Shown here: piece by piece, positions 23,918 through 29,686 of the stretch | Numbering within the stretch: the stretch's first letter is position 1 | Layout: every line of letters starts with the position of its first letter | Virus record (IMG/VR): IMGVR_UViG_3300015374_000866 | Span: 1 to 32,868 of that record | Source of the DNA: a virus | Length of the DNA stretch: 32,868 bases | Strand: one strand, 5' to 3' | Made by a program: the position numbers and the translations under genes | Notes under the pieces: generated by a model | The model's database searches: none | What the model was told of the DNA's origin: nothing | Seen by the model: the letters and a program-made list of their open reading frames with translations, nothing else

Positions 23918-25236
23918 CCGAACCTGAGCCTCGTGGGCGCCTCAGCCTGCGGCGGCTGTGCTTCGGCACACAGCCCGTACCGCAGCGCATCCACACTGTG
24001 GTCCTCGGTCTTCTGACCGCGAATGGAATCCGCCACATCCTCCGGATCGAGCGGGTCGACCACCATCGTGGGTAAGGTCCGCACCAGGTTCGGAGCGGCG
24101 CCCTCGAGCACCTGGAGTCGCGGTGCATCGGAGTCGTGCGCCAATGCTCTACGCACGATAGCCCAGCCCTGTTTTCTGGAGTTCATGCCCGGATACACCG
24201 GCTGGACTCCGTTGGACCAGTACACCGCGGCAATACTCGGCCGCTGCTGCTCCGTTCGCAAGTTGAACATGCTCGGATCCAGAATGCGGAGTGCAAGTTG
24301 TTCGTCGTTAGTGAGCTCCACTATTTTCTGTGCCTGCTGCTCGTCGCGGAGTCCAGCTGCGTAGAGCTCGCGGTAGACGAAGATCCGTCTTGTCTCCGGT
24401 TCTCGAGCAAACCACAAACAACAGAACGGCGCCGCAAAGCCGTAATCCACCGCAATCCAGCGCGGCCACTCCTGTGGAATATCGAACCTGCTACAGACGT
24501 GGAGTTGCGGATCCCACTCGGTGAAGTACATGCCCTCGGCGGCAACCCACAGCCCCAGTCGGAGTCGCTGGTACAGGTAGCCCTGCAGCGTATCCAGCGT
24601 GGCCATGTAATTCTGGCCGAACTCCGTCCACCCGGAGGTAGCGCGATCGTAGAGCATTGGATTGTCGACGTGCTGACTGTCCAGCAGCAGCGTATCGCCG
24701 CGATTGCAGCGCTGCTTCAACCAGTGCTCCGGTGGTCCGGGGTTGCAATCCGCAATCAGCTGCTGATAGCTCAGCACTCCGTTTCGGAGTCCGCGCAGGA
24801 GCATGCCCCAGTCGTCTTCCTCCAGCTCGGTGGCTTCCTGCACGTAGACGATGTCGAACTCCGTGCTTCCGATCTTGTCCGCATCATCCAGCCCAGCAAC
24901 CATGATCCGAGCTCCACTCGGGTATCGGTATTCCTGGTCGCCCTCGTGAAAGCGCACCTGATTCGGAGACGGCAGCACCTTCGTCTCGAACGTCGTCATC
25001 GCACTCTGCGTCAGAGACTTCCGCGTCTTGCGCACGATGGCACCGCGGATCGGCCGCTGCATGGCGATCAGGTTCAGCTTCTCGAGACACGCTCTCGACT
25101 TGCCCGTACCAGCCGGCCCGGCCAGCAGCACCTCCCTGGCCTTGCTGCCGAACAACTGCAGCGCTGCACCAAAGGGCTGGTACGGCTTCTCTTCGGGCTC
25201 GGCACTCTCACCGCGCTGGATGGTGGCAGTCGTCAC
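23914..25236 (-). CDS. terL: Terminase large subunit, 440 aa
   Basis: The packaging motor has Walker A at residues 37-47 (LLAGPAGTGKS) and a Walker B-like strand at 127-134 (FDIVYVQE) with Glu134 as catalytic carboxylate. The RNase H-like nuclease has candidate metal ligands Asp264 (IAVDYG), Asp320 (RILDP) and Asp416 (HSVDALRY). The length is normal for the family. It translocates DNA into the prohead through the portal and cuts the concatemer. The start is a GTG at 25236 overlapping the TGA of a 50-aa gene. Confidence 0.95.
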   Translation of the reverse strand: MTTATIQRGESAEPEEKPYQPFGAALQLFGSKAREVLLAGPAGTGKSRACLEKLNLIAMQRPIRGAIVRKTRKSLTQSAMTTFETKVLPSPNQVRFHEGDQEYRYPSGARIMVAGLDDADKIGSTEFDIVYVQEATELEEDDWGMLLRGLRNGVLSYQQLIADCNPGPPEHWLKQRCNRGDTLLLDSQHVDNPMLYDRATSGWTEFGQNYMATLDTLQGYLYQRLRLGLWVAAEGMYFTEWDPQLHVCSRFDIPQEWPRWIAVDYGFAAPFCCLWFAREPETRRIFVYRELYAAGLRDEQQAQKIVELTNDEQLALRILDPSMFNLRTEQQRPSIAAVYWSNGVQPVYPGMNSRKQGWAIVRRALAHDSDAPRLQVLEGAAPNLVRTLPTMVVDPLDPEDVADSIRGQKTEDHSVDALRYGLCAEAQPPQAEAPTRLRFG

Positions 25237-25385
25237 GCCGCAGTAGTCTCCGCGAGCGATTGCCAGCAGCTCGCACAGTCATCCTCGAGGAACGGCTCGT
25301 GCGGAACGTACTCGCCCGCCCAGTGCTCCGTGGCGTTGTGCAGCCAGCCGATCTGACAGTCGCACAGGTGGCAGTAACGCAGCAT
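25233..25385 (-). CDS. Small Cys-pair (zinc ribbon-like) protein, 50 aa
   Basis: From the ATG at 25385 the product has CHLCDC near the start and CASC near the end, spaced like a small zinc ribbon. The stop overlaps the terminase start (GTGA). A longer start at 25442 would cover the TGTTTCACG repeats, so I prefer 25385. There TATTCT lies exactly 6 bases before the ATG and no Shine-Dalgarno is visible, as in leaderless genes. It may assist the terminase or act as a regulator. Confidence 0.62.
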   Translation of the reverse strand: MLRYCHLCDCQIGWLHNATEHWAGEYVPHEPFLEDDCASCWQSLAETTAA

Positions 25386-25391
25386 GCCGGC

Positions 25392-25420
25392 AGAATACGG
25401 CCTAGATGAGACGTTGTCCC
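25392..25420 (-). promoter_or_regulatory. Candidate late promoter, leaderless type
   Basis: On the minus strand, GGGACA (25415-25420) and TATTCT (25392-25397) are 17 bases apart, each matching the sigma70 consensus at four of six positions. The -10 ends six bases before the ATG at 25385, so transcription would begin at the start codon. The -35 touches one of the TGTTTCACG sites. Confidence 0.45.
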
Positions 25421-25443
25421 GTGAAACATTGCCGTGAAACATT
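25419..25443. repeat. Two direct copies of parS-like half-site
   Basis: CCGTGAAACATT occurs at 25419-25430 and again at 25432-25443, a perfect 12-base repeat with a 13-base period. On the minus strand it reads AATGTTTCACGG. TGTTTCACG is the left half of the bacterial parS consensus. The repeats lie just upstream of the terminase transcription unit and are likely operator sites. Confidence 0.6.
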
Positions 25444-25489
25444 TAAGGATTCACACTTCAGGCTAGCCCTGCGCCCCGTAGCGACCCCT

Positions 25490-25645
25490 TCAAAGGTCGT
25501 GTAACTCGGAGGCGTCGGGCTTTTTCGTGCGACGGAAGCGGGCGACGTCCCGCGTGATGCGCCGTTCGTCCTTCGTATGGCAGCGGCGGCACACGGACGA
25601 CGTGTACCACGTGCGGCACGTCGGACACAGCTTCAGATCAGCCAT
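25490..25645 (-). CDS. Small zinc ribbon-like protein, 51 aa
   Basis: The product begins MADLKLCPTCRTWYTSSVCR and continues RCHTKDERR, giving CPTC and CRRC pairs in a classic short zinc-ribbon spacing. A basic C-terminus follows (RITRDVARFRRTKKP). It lies between the two terminase subunit genes. No Shine-Dalgarno is obvious. Small zinc-ribbon proteins at this place could bind DNA or the terminase. The function is unknown. Confidence 0.65.
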   Translation of the reverse strand: MADLKLCPTCRTWYTSSVCRRCHTKDERRITRDVARFRRTKKPDASELHDL

Positions 25646-25654
25646 TTTCGTTTC

Positions 25655-25672
25655 AGAAAATCCGGGATTTCT
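25655..25672. promoter_or_regulatory. Imperfect palindrome upstream of zinc-ribbon gene
   Basis: AGAAAATCCGGGATTTCT is a near-perfect inverted repeat ending 10 bases upstream of the ATG at 25645. It may be an operator. The rest of the 25646-25866 gap holds one TGTTTCACG site and a short inverted repeat (CGCTTG/CAAGCG at 25832-25845) but no convincing gene. Confidence 0.3.
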
Positions 25673-25802
25673 GGAATGTGCTGTAGAGCCTAATGGCGGC
25701 AGGAGAGCGGATCGGGGCTGGTGGTACCCGTACCCCTCGCGCGCGCGTTCCTTAGATCGCGCGTCCAGGTTTCGCTCTGACGTGCTCGCCTACCACTCCC
25801 CC

Positions 25803-25814
25803 GATGTTTCACGG
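25803..25814 (+). promoter_or_regulatory. Third TGTTTCACG site
   Basis: GATGTTTCACGG matches 11 of 12 bases of the repeated element at 25419-25443 but lies in the opposite orientation. It is in the non-coding gap between the small terminase stop and the zinc-ribbon gene. Confidence 0.5.
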
Positions 25815-25866
25815 AGGCTACGTTCTACGTTCGCTTGCACAAGCGTAGGTGGTACCAACATCTCTA

Positions 25867-26331
25867 CTAGAGGACGCTGCTAGGCTCCACACCGGCGATG
25901 GTCTTCACGACCTGATTGACCGCGACATCTACTTTCTCACGGTACAGGTCCGGTCGTCTCGCACGGAGTAACAACATCATCAGTTGGTCGGAGTACTCAA
26001 TCTTCCGATCGGTACCAACCGGTTCACCATGCCAGTAAGAGGTCCGCTCGTAGGGTGAACCTTCTACGGCACGTCTCCAGGCTTCGCGTTCGAGTCGTTC
26101 TGTAGCGGCTTGCTCGGCTTGCTGGAATGCCGCTGAAAACTCACTGTCATGCTCTTGCCAGTGGTAGATGTTGCGCCTAGCAACACCGGCGATGTTGCAA
26201 GCATGCTGAATATTCGCCCACTGAGCGTACGCTTCCAGGAACGCATGCTTGGCTCGTGCAGACTGCGCCTTGGTCGCTCGCGGCTGTCCCACTTTCGCCC
26301 GTCCGCTGACAGCTGTTCGTTCTGTAGACAC
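25867..26331 (-). CDS. terS: Putative terminase small subunit, 154 aa
   Basis: The N-terminal part (AQWANIQHACNIAGVARRNIYHW) is a helix-turn-helix. A long helical region follows (FSAAFQQAEQAATERLEREA), and the end (SDQLMMLLLRARRPDLYREK) is a signature I associate with phage small terminases and related terminase-like HTH proteins. It should recognise the packaging site and regulate the large subunit. The start is GTG with a weak AGAGAG upstream. It is separated from the large terminase by two small genes and a regulatory gap. It is divergent from the GP88-like gene. Confidence 0.8.
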   Translation of the reverse strand: MSTERTAVSGRAKVGQPRATKAQSARAKHAFLEAYAQWANIQHACNIAGVARRNIYHWQEHDSEFSAAFQQAEQAATERLEREAWRRAVEGSPYERTSYWHGEPVGTDRKIEYSDQLMMLLLRARRPDLYREKVDVAVNQVVKTIAGVEPSSVL

Positions 26332-26409
26332 GCTAGCGCTCTCTGAGCCAGCATTCTAGTCGACTGGCAGTTCGTTTCGTCTCAACCAGCGCTCAACCAT
26401 TCCAATACT

Positions 26410-26425
26410 TGTTTCACGTGTACCA
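26410..26425 (+). promoter_or_regulatory. parS-like site
   Basis: TGTTTCACGTGTACCA matches the bacterial parS consensus TGTTTCACGTGAAACA at 14 of 16 positions. It overlaps the -35 region of the plus operon. The nine-base core TGTTTCACG is shared with three other sites within 1 kb (25419-25443 and 25803-25814). Confidence 0.55.
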
Positions 26426-26434
26426 ACTTGGTAC
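26420..26434. promoter_or_regulatory. Perfect palindromic operator candidate
   Basis: GTACCAACTTGGTAC is a perfect inverted repeat with 7-base arms around a single C. It fills the promoter spacer and touches the -10 hexamer, the usual site for a dimeric repressor. Confidence 0.55.
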
Positions 26435-26443
26435 TATGTCGTC

Positions 26444-27295
26444 ATGGCACTCAAGCACACAGCGCTCAGCGCTGACGACCTGCGCATCGCGACCTTCGAT
26501 GCTGCACTGCTGCCGAACGACGAACGCGAGACGCATCGTCTGTTTGGCTTTCCTTCCGGGCTGTTCACGCCGGACGGCTACAACCCGAAGACGAAAAAAG
26601 GCCGCGCTCAAGGCTACTCAACAGCCATCCTGCACTTCGCTCCCGCTGAATTGAGCGGCTACAACGTCTGCCAATACGCGACGCTAGGCTGCAAGGCGGC
26701 TTGCCTGAATACGGCCGGTCACGGCGGCATCGCTCTTGACGCGAACGGCTTGAACGCGATTCAGCGTGCTCGCATCGCCCGAACACGGTTGCTCTTCCTG
26801 AATCGGTACGTGTTCAACATCTTGCTCGTACGAGCCATCGAGACGCACATTCGGCGTGCTCGGGCGAACGGATTGATCCCGGTCGTGCGGCTCAACGGCA
26901 CGTCAGACCTGCCGTGGGAGTCTATGCGACTCAACGATGGCCGTACCGTGCTCGAAACCTTCCCCGACATCATGTTCTACGACTACACGAAGCACGTCGC
27001 GCGTGCTCTGGCGAACGCCGCAGGTCGCCACCCGGCCAACTACTCGCTCACGTTCTCGCGAGCGGAATCGAACCACGCAGACGTTGCGGCCGTGCTCGCG
27101 GCCGGCGGGAATGTGGCGGCCGTGTTCAAGGCCAAGCCGCACGACCTGCCTGCAGCCTACGAAGGTCGCCCGGTGATCGATGGCGATATGGACGATCTGA
27201 GGTTTTTGGACCCGGCCGGCGTCATCGTTGGCTTGGCCGCCAAAGGCCGCGGCAAGAAAGATACGAGCGGCTTCGTTCTGGCTGTGGCCGCCTAG
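26444..27295 (+). CDS. GP88-like phage protein, 283 aa
   Basis: The sequence fits the phage family named gene product 88 (GP88). It has a Cys cluster with C76, C83 and C87 (in YNVCQYATLGCKAACLNT), VVRLNGTSDLPWES, IMFYDYTKHVARAL, SLTFSRAESNH, and a C-terminal VIDGDMDDLRFLDPAGVIVG. The biochemical role of this family is not known to me. The three Cys could bind metal or an iron-sulphur cluster. It is the first gene of the plus operon, appears leaderless, and is likely expressed early. The family match is from memory of motifs. Confidence 0.78.
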   Translation: MALKHTALSADDLRIATFDAALLPNDERETHRLFGFPSGLFTPDGYNPKTKKGRAQGYSTAILHFAPAELSGYNVCQYATLGCKAACLNTAGHGGIALDANGLNAIQRARIARTRLLFLNRYVFNILLVRAIETHIRRARANGLIPVVRLNGTSDLPWESMRLNDGRTVLETFPDIMFYDYTKHVARALANAAGRHPANYSLTFSRAESNHADVAAVLAAGGNVAAVFKAKPHDLPAAYEGRPVIDGDMDDLRFLDPAGVIVGLAAKGRGKKDTSGFVLAVAA

Positions 27296-27314
27296 GCGGC
27301 CCGGCGTTCACCTA

Positions 27315-27328
27315 GAAGGTTGGCACCC
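27315..27328 (+). promoter_or_regulatory. Start-associated element before the 125-aa gene
   Basis: GAAGGTTGGCACCC lies 5 bases before the ATG at 27334. The same GGTTGGCACCC core recurs before other starts in this operon. It combines a purine-rich Shine-Dalgarno-like part with a fixed TTGGCACCC extension. Confidence 0.6.
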
Positions 27329-27333
27329 GGATC

Positions 27334-27711
27334 ATGATCCATGCAGACGTTTACTGCGACCTGCGGCTGAAGTGCACGTCTATCAAGGCGCTTGAAGGCG
27401 AGCACAAGGGCAAGGTCATTTCGAAGCCCGCCTATAGCGTGGTCCGCGGCGTCACCTTCCGAGTGCAGCCCGGCACACTGCGCACCATCCGTGACAAGCA
27501 CGTCCGCTCAGTGTGCGCCTTCGCTCGCGGTCAAGCGTCGGAGTCGAGCGCGGCCGAAGTCGCAGACATCGCTTCCCGCGGACAGCGCGTTCACTTCAAC
27601 CCGTTCCGCGCCGACACCTTCACGCTCGACGACGGCACCCCGGTACTGAGCGCTGACGTACTCGCCATCGATCACAAGCAAGCCTACGTAGTGGCCCCGG
27701 TCACGGCGTAG
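27334..27711 (+). CDS. Unknown early protein, 125 aa
   Basis: The product begins MIHADVYCDLRLKCTSIKAL and ends SADVLAIDHKQAYVVAPVTA. It is mostly beta structure with no recognised domain. Two Cys near the N-terminus are not in a metal-binding spacing. It follows the GP88-like gene by 38 bases and has the repeated start-associated element before its ATG. The function is unknown. Confidence 0.72.
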   Translation: MIHADVYCDLRLKCTSIKALEGEHKGKVISKPAYSVVRGVTFRVQPGTLRTIRDKHVRSVCAFARGQASESSAAEVADIASRGQRVHFNPFRADTFTLDDGTPVLSADVLAIDHKQAYVVAPVTA

Positions 27712-27724
27712 AGCGTTCACAGAA

Positions 27725-27737
27725 GAGGTTGGCACCC
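27725..27737 (+). promoter_or_regulatory. Start-associated element before the 63-aa gene
   Basis: GAGGTTGGCACCC is followed by ATC and then the ATG at 27741. The stretch TTGGCACCCATCATG is identical to that before the gene at 28603. Confidence 0.62.
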
Positions 27738-27740
27738 ATC

Positions 27741-27932
27741 ATGACCGTCTCCGAAATGGCAGCACTCATCGGCAACACCGGCTCGTACCGGGTTGGCCGC
27801 GACCTGCAGTTTGAAATTCGTGTGGTAGACGTCCGCACGCGCTACGGCACCGTCGACGTCCAGATCATCCCGCTCGCCGGCAACGGCAGCCAGTGGGTGA
27901 GCCTCGATTCCGTCCGCGACCTGCAGCCATGA
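27741..27932 (+). CDS. Small early protein, 63 aa
   Basis: The product (MTVSEMAALIGNTGSYRVGR, then beta strands LQFEIRVVDVRTRYGTVDVQ) resembles a small beta-barrel fold but no family is recognised. I chose the ATG at 27741 because the start-associated element sits just before it. A TTG at 27729 lies within that element. The stop overlaps the next ATG (ATGA), giving translational coupling. Confidence 0.7.
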   Translation: MTVSEMAALIGNTGSYRVGRDLQFEIRVVDVRTRYGTVDVQIIPLAGNGSQWVSLDSVRDLQP

Positions 27933-28243
27933 ATTTGCCAGATCGCGCTCGCGACATCGTGGCCAACTACCCCGGTTGGTCGCACGCAGAGCGGCGCATC
28001 CTGCCCTCGATTCAGGATGACGTCATCCGCTACCTTGCCGATGGCGAGGGTAACGCCTTCATTGCCGAGTTCTGCGCCCGAGTGGTCATGCCGGCGTTAG
28101 CCGGCGCTGACCGCACGGACGTCTACGCACACTGCGACGACTGCGGCGCGCCGGTGGTCATGCAGCGCGACATCGCCGGGTTCATGATCGCTGTCGACGT
28201 CAGCGGCGAGTGGCACAACTGCCCGAATCAGGTAGCGCTGTGA
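27929..28243 (+). CDS. Small protein with Cys/His motif, 104 aa
   Basis: The N-terminal two thirds are helical (RARDIVANYPGWSHAERRIL). The C-terminus has HCDDCGAPVVMQRD and WHNCPNQ, a CxxC...HxC arrangement that could bind zinc. ATGA overlap at the start and GTGA overlap at the end place it firmly in the operon. The function is unknown. Confidence 0.7.
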   Translation: MNLPDRARDIVANYPGWSHAERRILPSIQDDVIRYLADGEGNAFIAEFCARVVMPALAGADRTDVYAHCDDCGAPVVMQRDIAGFMIAVDVSGEWHNCPNQVAL

Positions 28244-28584
28244 GCCAAGCCGCATGGTCGTTTGTCGACTACGGCTGTGGCCACAGCATCCCGGTGCGCG
28301 GCGGCGACCGCACTATCCCCGGCGCGTGCCTCGATTGCGCGTCCGTTCCAACCACTGAGGAAGGCACCCAGATGATCATCGCTACTGCCGGCCGCACGAT
28401 CTACGCGCTCGGCGCCCTCGACGGCGGCCTGTACGCCGCGGTCCAGACGTACGACGACGGCTCGACTGCCATCGTCAGCATGTCCACTCAGCGCGCGCTG
28501 CTCGACACGATCCACTTCAACACAACCGAACGCGGAACCGGGCTCGAGCGCGCTATCCAGTTTGCCCAAGACGCAATCCTCTAA
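28240..28584 (+). CDS. Small protein, possible two-start gene, 114 aa
   Basis: From the GTG at 28240 the first 40 residues contain YGCGHSIPV and GACLDCAS, a potential zinc-binding cluster. From residue 45 (ATG at 28372) a second domain begins, MIIATAGRTIYALGALDGGL, ending in a helix. GAGGAAGGCACCC just before that internal ATG resembles the operon's start-associated element. Both a full-length and a 70-aa product are therefore plausible. No family is recognised. Confidence 0.65.
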   Translation: MSQAAWSFVDYGCGHSIPVRGGDRTIPGACLDCASVPTTEEGTQMIIATAGRTIYALGALDGGLYAAVQTYDDGSTAIVSMSTQRALLDTIHFNTTERGTGLERAIQFAQDAIL

Positions 28585-28590
28585 GGAAAG

Positions 28591-28599
28591 TTGGCACCC
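28591..28599 (+). promoter_or_regulatory. Start-associated element before the 53-aa gene
   Basis: AAGGAAAG followed by TTGGCACCC, then ATC and the ATG at 28603. This is the third copy of the TTGGCACCC core at a gene start. Confidence 0.6.
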
Positions 28600-28602
28600 A
28601 TC

Positions 28603-28764
28603 ATGACTATCGGAACCCTGAGCACCGGTACAGTGCGCGAACTCGAGCGCGAGGTTCGTCGTCAGATACTGGCGATCGATAACGAGCCTGTCGAAGACGC
28701 ACTGTTCGGCATGCTCGCGCTCATCGTTGATCTGCGCCAGAAGCTAGAAGGCACCCAAGCATGA
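28603..28764 (+). CDS. Small helical protein, 53 aa
   Basis: The product MTIGTLSTGTVRELEREVRR continues as one long amphipathic helix (QILAIDNEPVEDALFGMLAL) and a short end. It has a Shine-Dalgarno-like AAGGAAAG plus the start-associated element. Its stop overlaps the next ATG (ATGA). It may be a small coiled-coil regulator or partner protein. The function is unknown. Confidence 0.6.
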   Translation: MTIGTLSTGTVRELEREVRRQILAIDNEPVEDALFGMLALIVDLRQKLEGTQA

Positions 28765-29129
28765 ACACCATCGAAATTCCTGCCTACATAGACCCGGCCG
28801 TACTGGTGCCGGGTCAGCACGTGACCTGCATCCTGGACGGCGCCGAGACGGTGCTCACCGTGCTCAAAGTCGAGCCGGCGCTGATCTGCAGCAAGCCGGA
28901 CGGCACGGGCGTCATGGTGCTCGCCCACACGGTCATCCCAGTCGAGGAGGGCGGCACCCACGACGACCTCGACGCGCTGGTTCGCGAGAGCACGTGCGCG
29001 ACCTGCAAGCACCCCTCCTACCAGCACCGCTCAACCTATCGCGACGCGGACGGCACCCTGCGCGGCTGGTCGTGCGTGATGTTCAACTGCCAGTGCGAGC
29101 ACTTCGCAGCCGGGGAGGGCGGCTCATGA
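28761..29129 (+). CDS. Small protein with C-terminal Cys/His cluster, 122 aa
   Basis: The N-terminal part (VLVPGQHVTCILDGAETVLT) is beta-rich. The C-terminal 50 residues contain CATCKHPSYQHRS and WSCVMFNCQCEHF, a likely zinc-binding module. AGAAGGCACCC precedes the ATG. ATGA overlaps link it to both neighbours. The next gene is an HTH regulator. The function is unknown. Confidence 0.7.
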   Translation: MNTIEIPAYIDPAVLVPGQHVTCILDGAETVLTVLKVEPALICSKPDGTGVMVLAHTVIPVEEGGTHDDLDALVRESTCATCKHPSYQHRSTYRDADGTLRGWSCVMFNCQCEHFAAGEGGS

Positions 29130-29347
29130 CCATGCTGCCCACCACGCCCGCGGAGACGCAGGCAGACCTGCGCACGTGGCGTCTGCTGCGAGGGCTCTCG
29201 CAGCGTCAGCTCGCCGAGTATCTGGGCGTCGAGCGTAAGGCCGTCAACCGTTGGGAGAGCGGCGTGAGCACCATCCCGCCGTACCTGTACCTCGCCCTGC
29301 GCCAGCTCGAAGCCGAGCTGGTACAGAGCGCGGAGGATGGCTCGTGA
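29126..29347 (+). CDS. HTH (XRE-family) regulator, 73 aa
   Basis: The product has a clear helix-turn-helix of the Cro/C1 type: LRTWRLLRGLSQRQLAEYLG, then VERKAVNRWESG and a C-terminal helix. At 73 aa it is a minimal DNA-binding domain, so it may act as a Cro-like repressor or antirepressor partner. It is coupled to its neighbours by ATGA and GTGA overlaps. It is a candidate ligand for the palindrome at 26420-26434. That is inference. Confidence 0.82.
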   Translation: MTMLPTTPAETQADLRTWRLLRGLSQRQLAEYLGVERKAVNRWESGVSTIPPYLYLALRQLEAELVQSAEDGS

Positions 29348-29457
29348 ACCTCGAGACAATGGGCCTCGGGCTGCTTGTACTGGTTGGCTGGTTCGCCCTG
29401 CTGCTGGTCTGGGACGTGGTCACCGATGGACTCATCCGAGCCGTACGCCGGCCATGA
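29344..29457 (+). CDS. Tiny single-span membrane protein, 37 aa
   Basis: From the GTG at 29344 the product has one hydrophobic span (GLGLLVLVGWFALLLVW) and a basic end (IRAVRRP). The start overlaps the HTH gene's stop (GTGA), and the stop overlaps the next ATG (ATGA). It pairs with the following two-span protein. A holin-like or membrane-adaptor role is possible. Confidence 0.6.
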   Translation: MNLETMGLGLLVLVGWFALLLVWDVVTDGLIRAVRRP

Positions 29458-29606
29458 GCCAGTACGACCTGCGCCTGCTGGCCGTCATCGGCATCGGCGT
29501 GACGTTCATCGGCGTGACGCTGCTGCTCGTCAAGCTCATCGGGCCGATCGGCTGGTTCTGGGCGCTGACCGTAGTGCCGCTCGCGTTGGGATGGTTGAAG
29601 CACTAG
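29454..29606 (+). CDS. Tiny two-span membrane protein, 50 aa
   Basis: The product has two hydrophobic helices (LLAVIGIGVTFIGVTLLLV and IGWFWALTVVPLALGWL) with a short turn and little else. It is the last gene of the plus operon. Two-span small proteins of this size can be holins, but no lysin gene is adjacent, so the assignment is open. Confidence 0.62.
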   Translation: MSQYDLRLLAVIGIGVTFIGVTLLLVKLIGPIGWFWALTVVPLALGWLKH

Positions 29607-29614
29607 ACTGAGGA

Positions 29615-29633
29615 TCGGGTTGTTCGGACCCGA
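29615..29633 (+). other. Small hairpin before the terminator
   Basis: TCGGGT (29615-29620) and ACCCGA (29628-29633) form a 6-bp stem with a 7-base loop. It starts nine bases past the stop of the last plus-operon gene. It may protect the 3' end of the message. Confidence 0.4.
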
Positions 29634-29642
29634 CAGGTGATC

Positions 29643-29680
29643 AAGCCCGTGCAGGTAGACCCTGGGCCACGGGCTTTTTC
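29643..29680 (+). terminator. Intrinsic terminator of the plus operon
   Basis: AAGCCCGTG (29643-29651) pairs with CACGGGCTT (29668-29676) in a 9-bp GC-rich stem, followed by a run of five T. It ends the plus operon and sits just past the stop of the converging minus operon. On the minus strand only two T follow the stem, so it acts mainly in the plus direction. Confidence 0.85.
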
Positions 29681-29686
29681 ATGTCC

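Larger units (their letters stand above)
26409..26437 (+). promoter_or_regulatory. Promoter of the plus operon with overlapping operators
   Basis: TTGTTT (26409-26414) and TACTAT (26432-26437) are separated by 17 bases. The -10 ends six bases before the ATG at 26444, placing transcription start at the start codon. No Shine-Dalgarno is present. A parS-like site (26410-26425) and a perfect palindrome (26420-26434) lie inside this promoter, so a bound protein should block or tune it. Confidence 0.55.

Noticed and set aside
24136-25356. A 406-codon plus-strand frame opposite the large terminase
   Set aside because: The terminase motifs on the minus strand are decisive; the antisense frame has no start signal or domain.
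25233-25442. Longer start at 25442 for the 50-aa Cys-pair protein
   Set aside because: The added 19 codons consist mostly of the repeated TGTTTCACG operator sequence, and the ATG at 25385 has a well-placed -10 element.
25527-25883. A 118-codon plus-strand frame in the terminase intergenic region
   Set aside because: It is antisense to the 51-aa zinc-ribbon gene and overlaps the small terminase end; composition is Arg/Ser-rich without a motif.
29607-29686. tRNA or structured RNA gene after the plus operon
   Set aside because: The two hairpins do not form a cloverleaf, and the second is a standard intrinsic terminator with a T-run.
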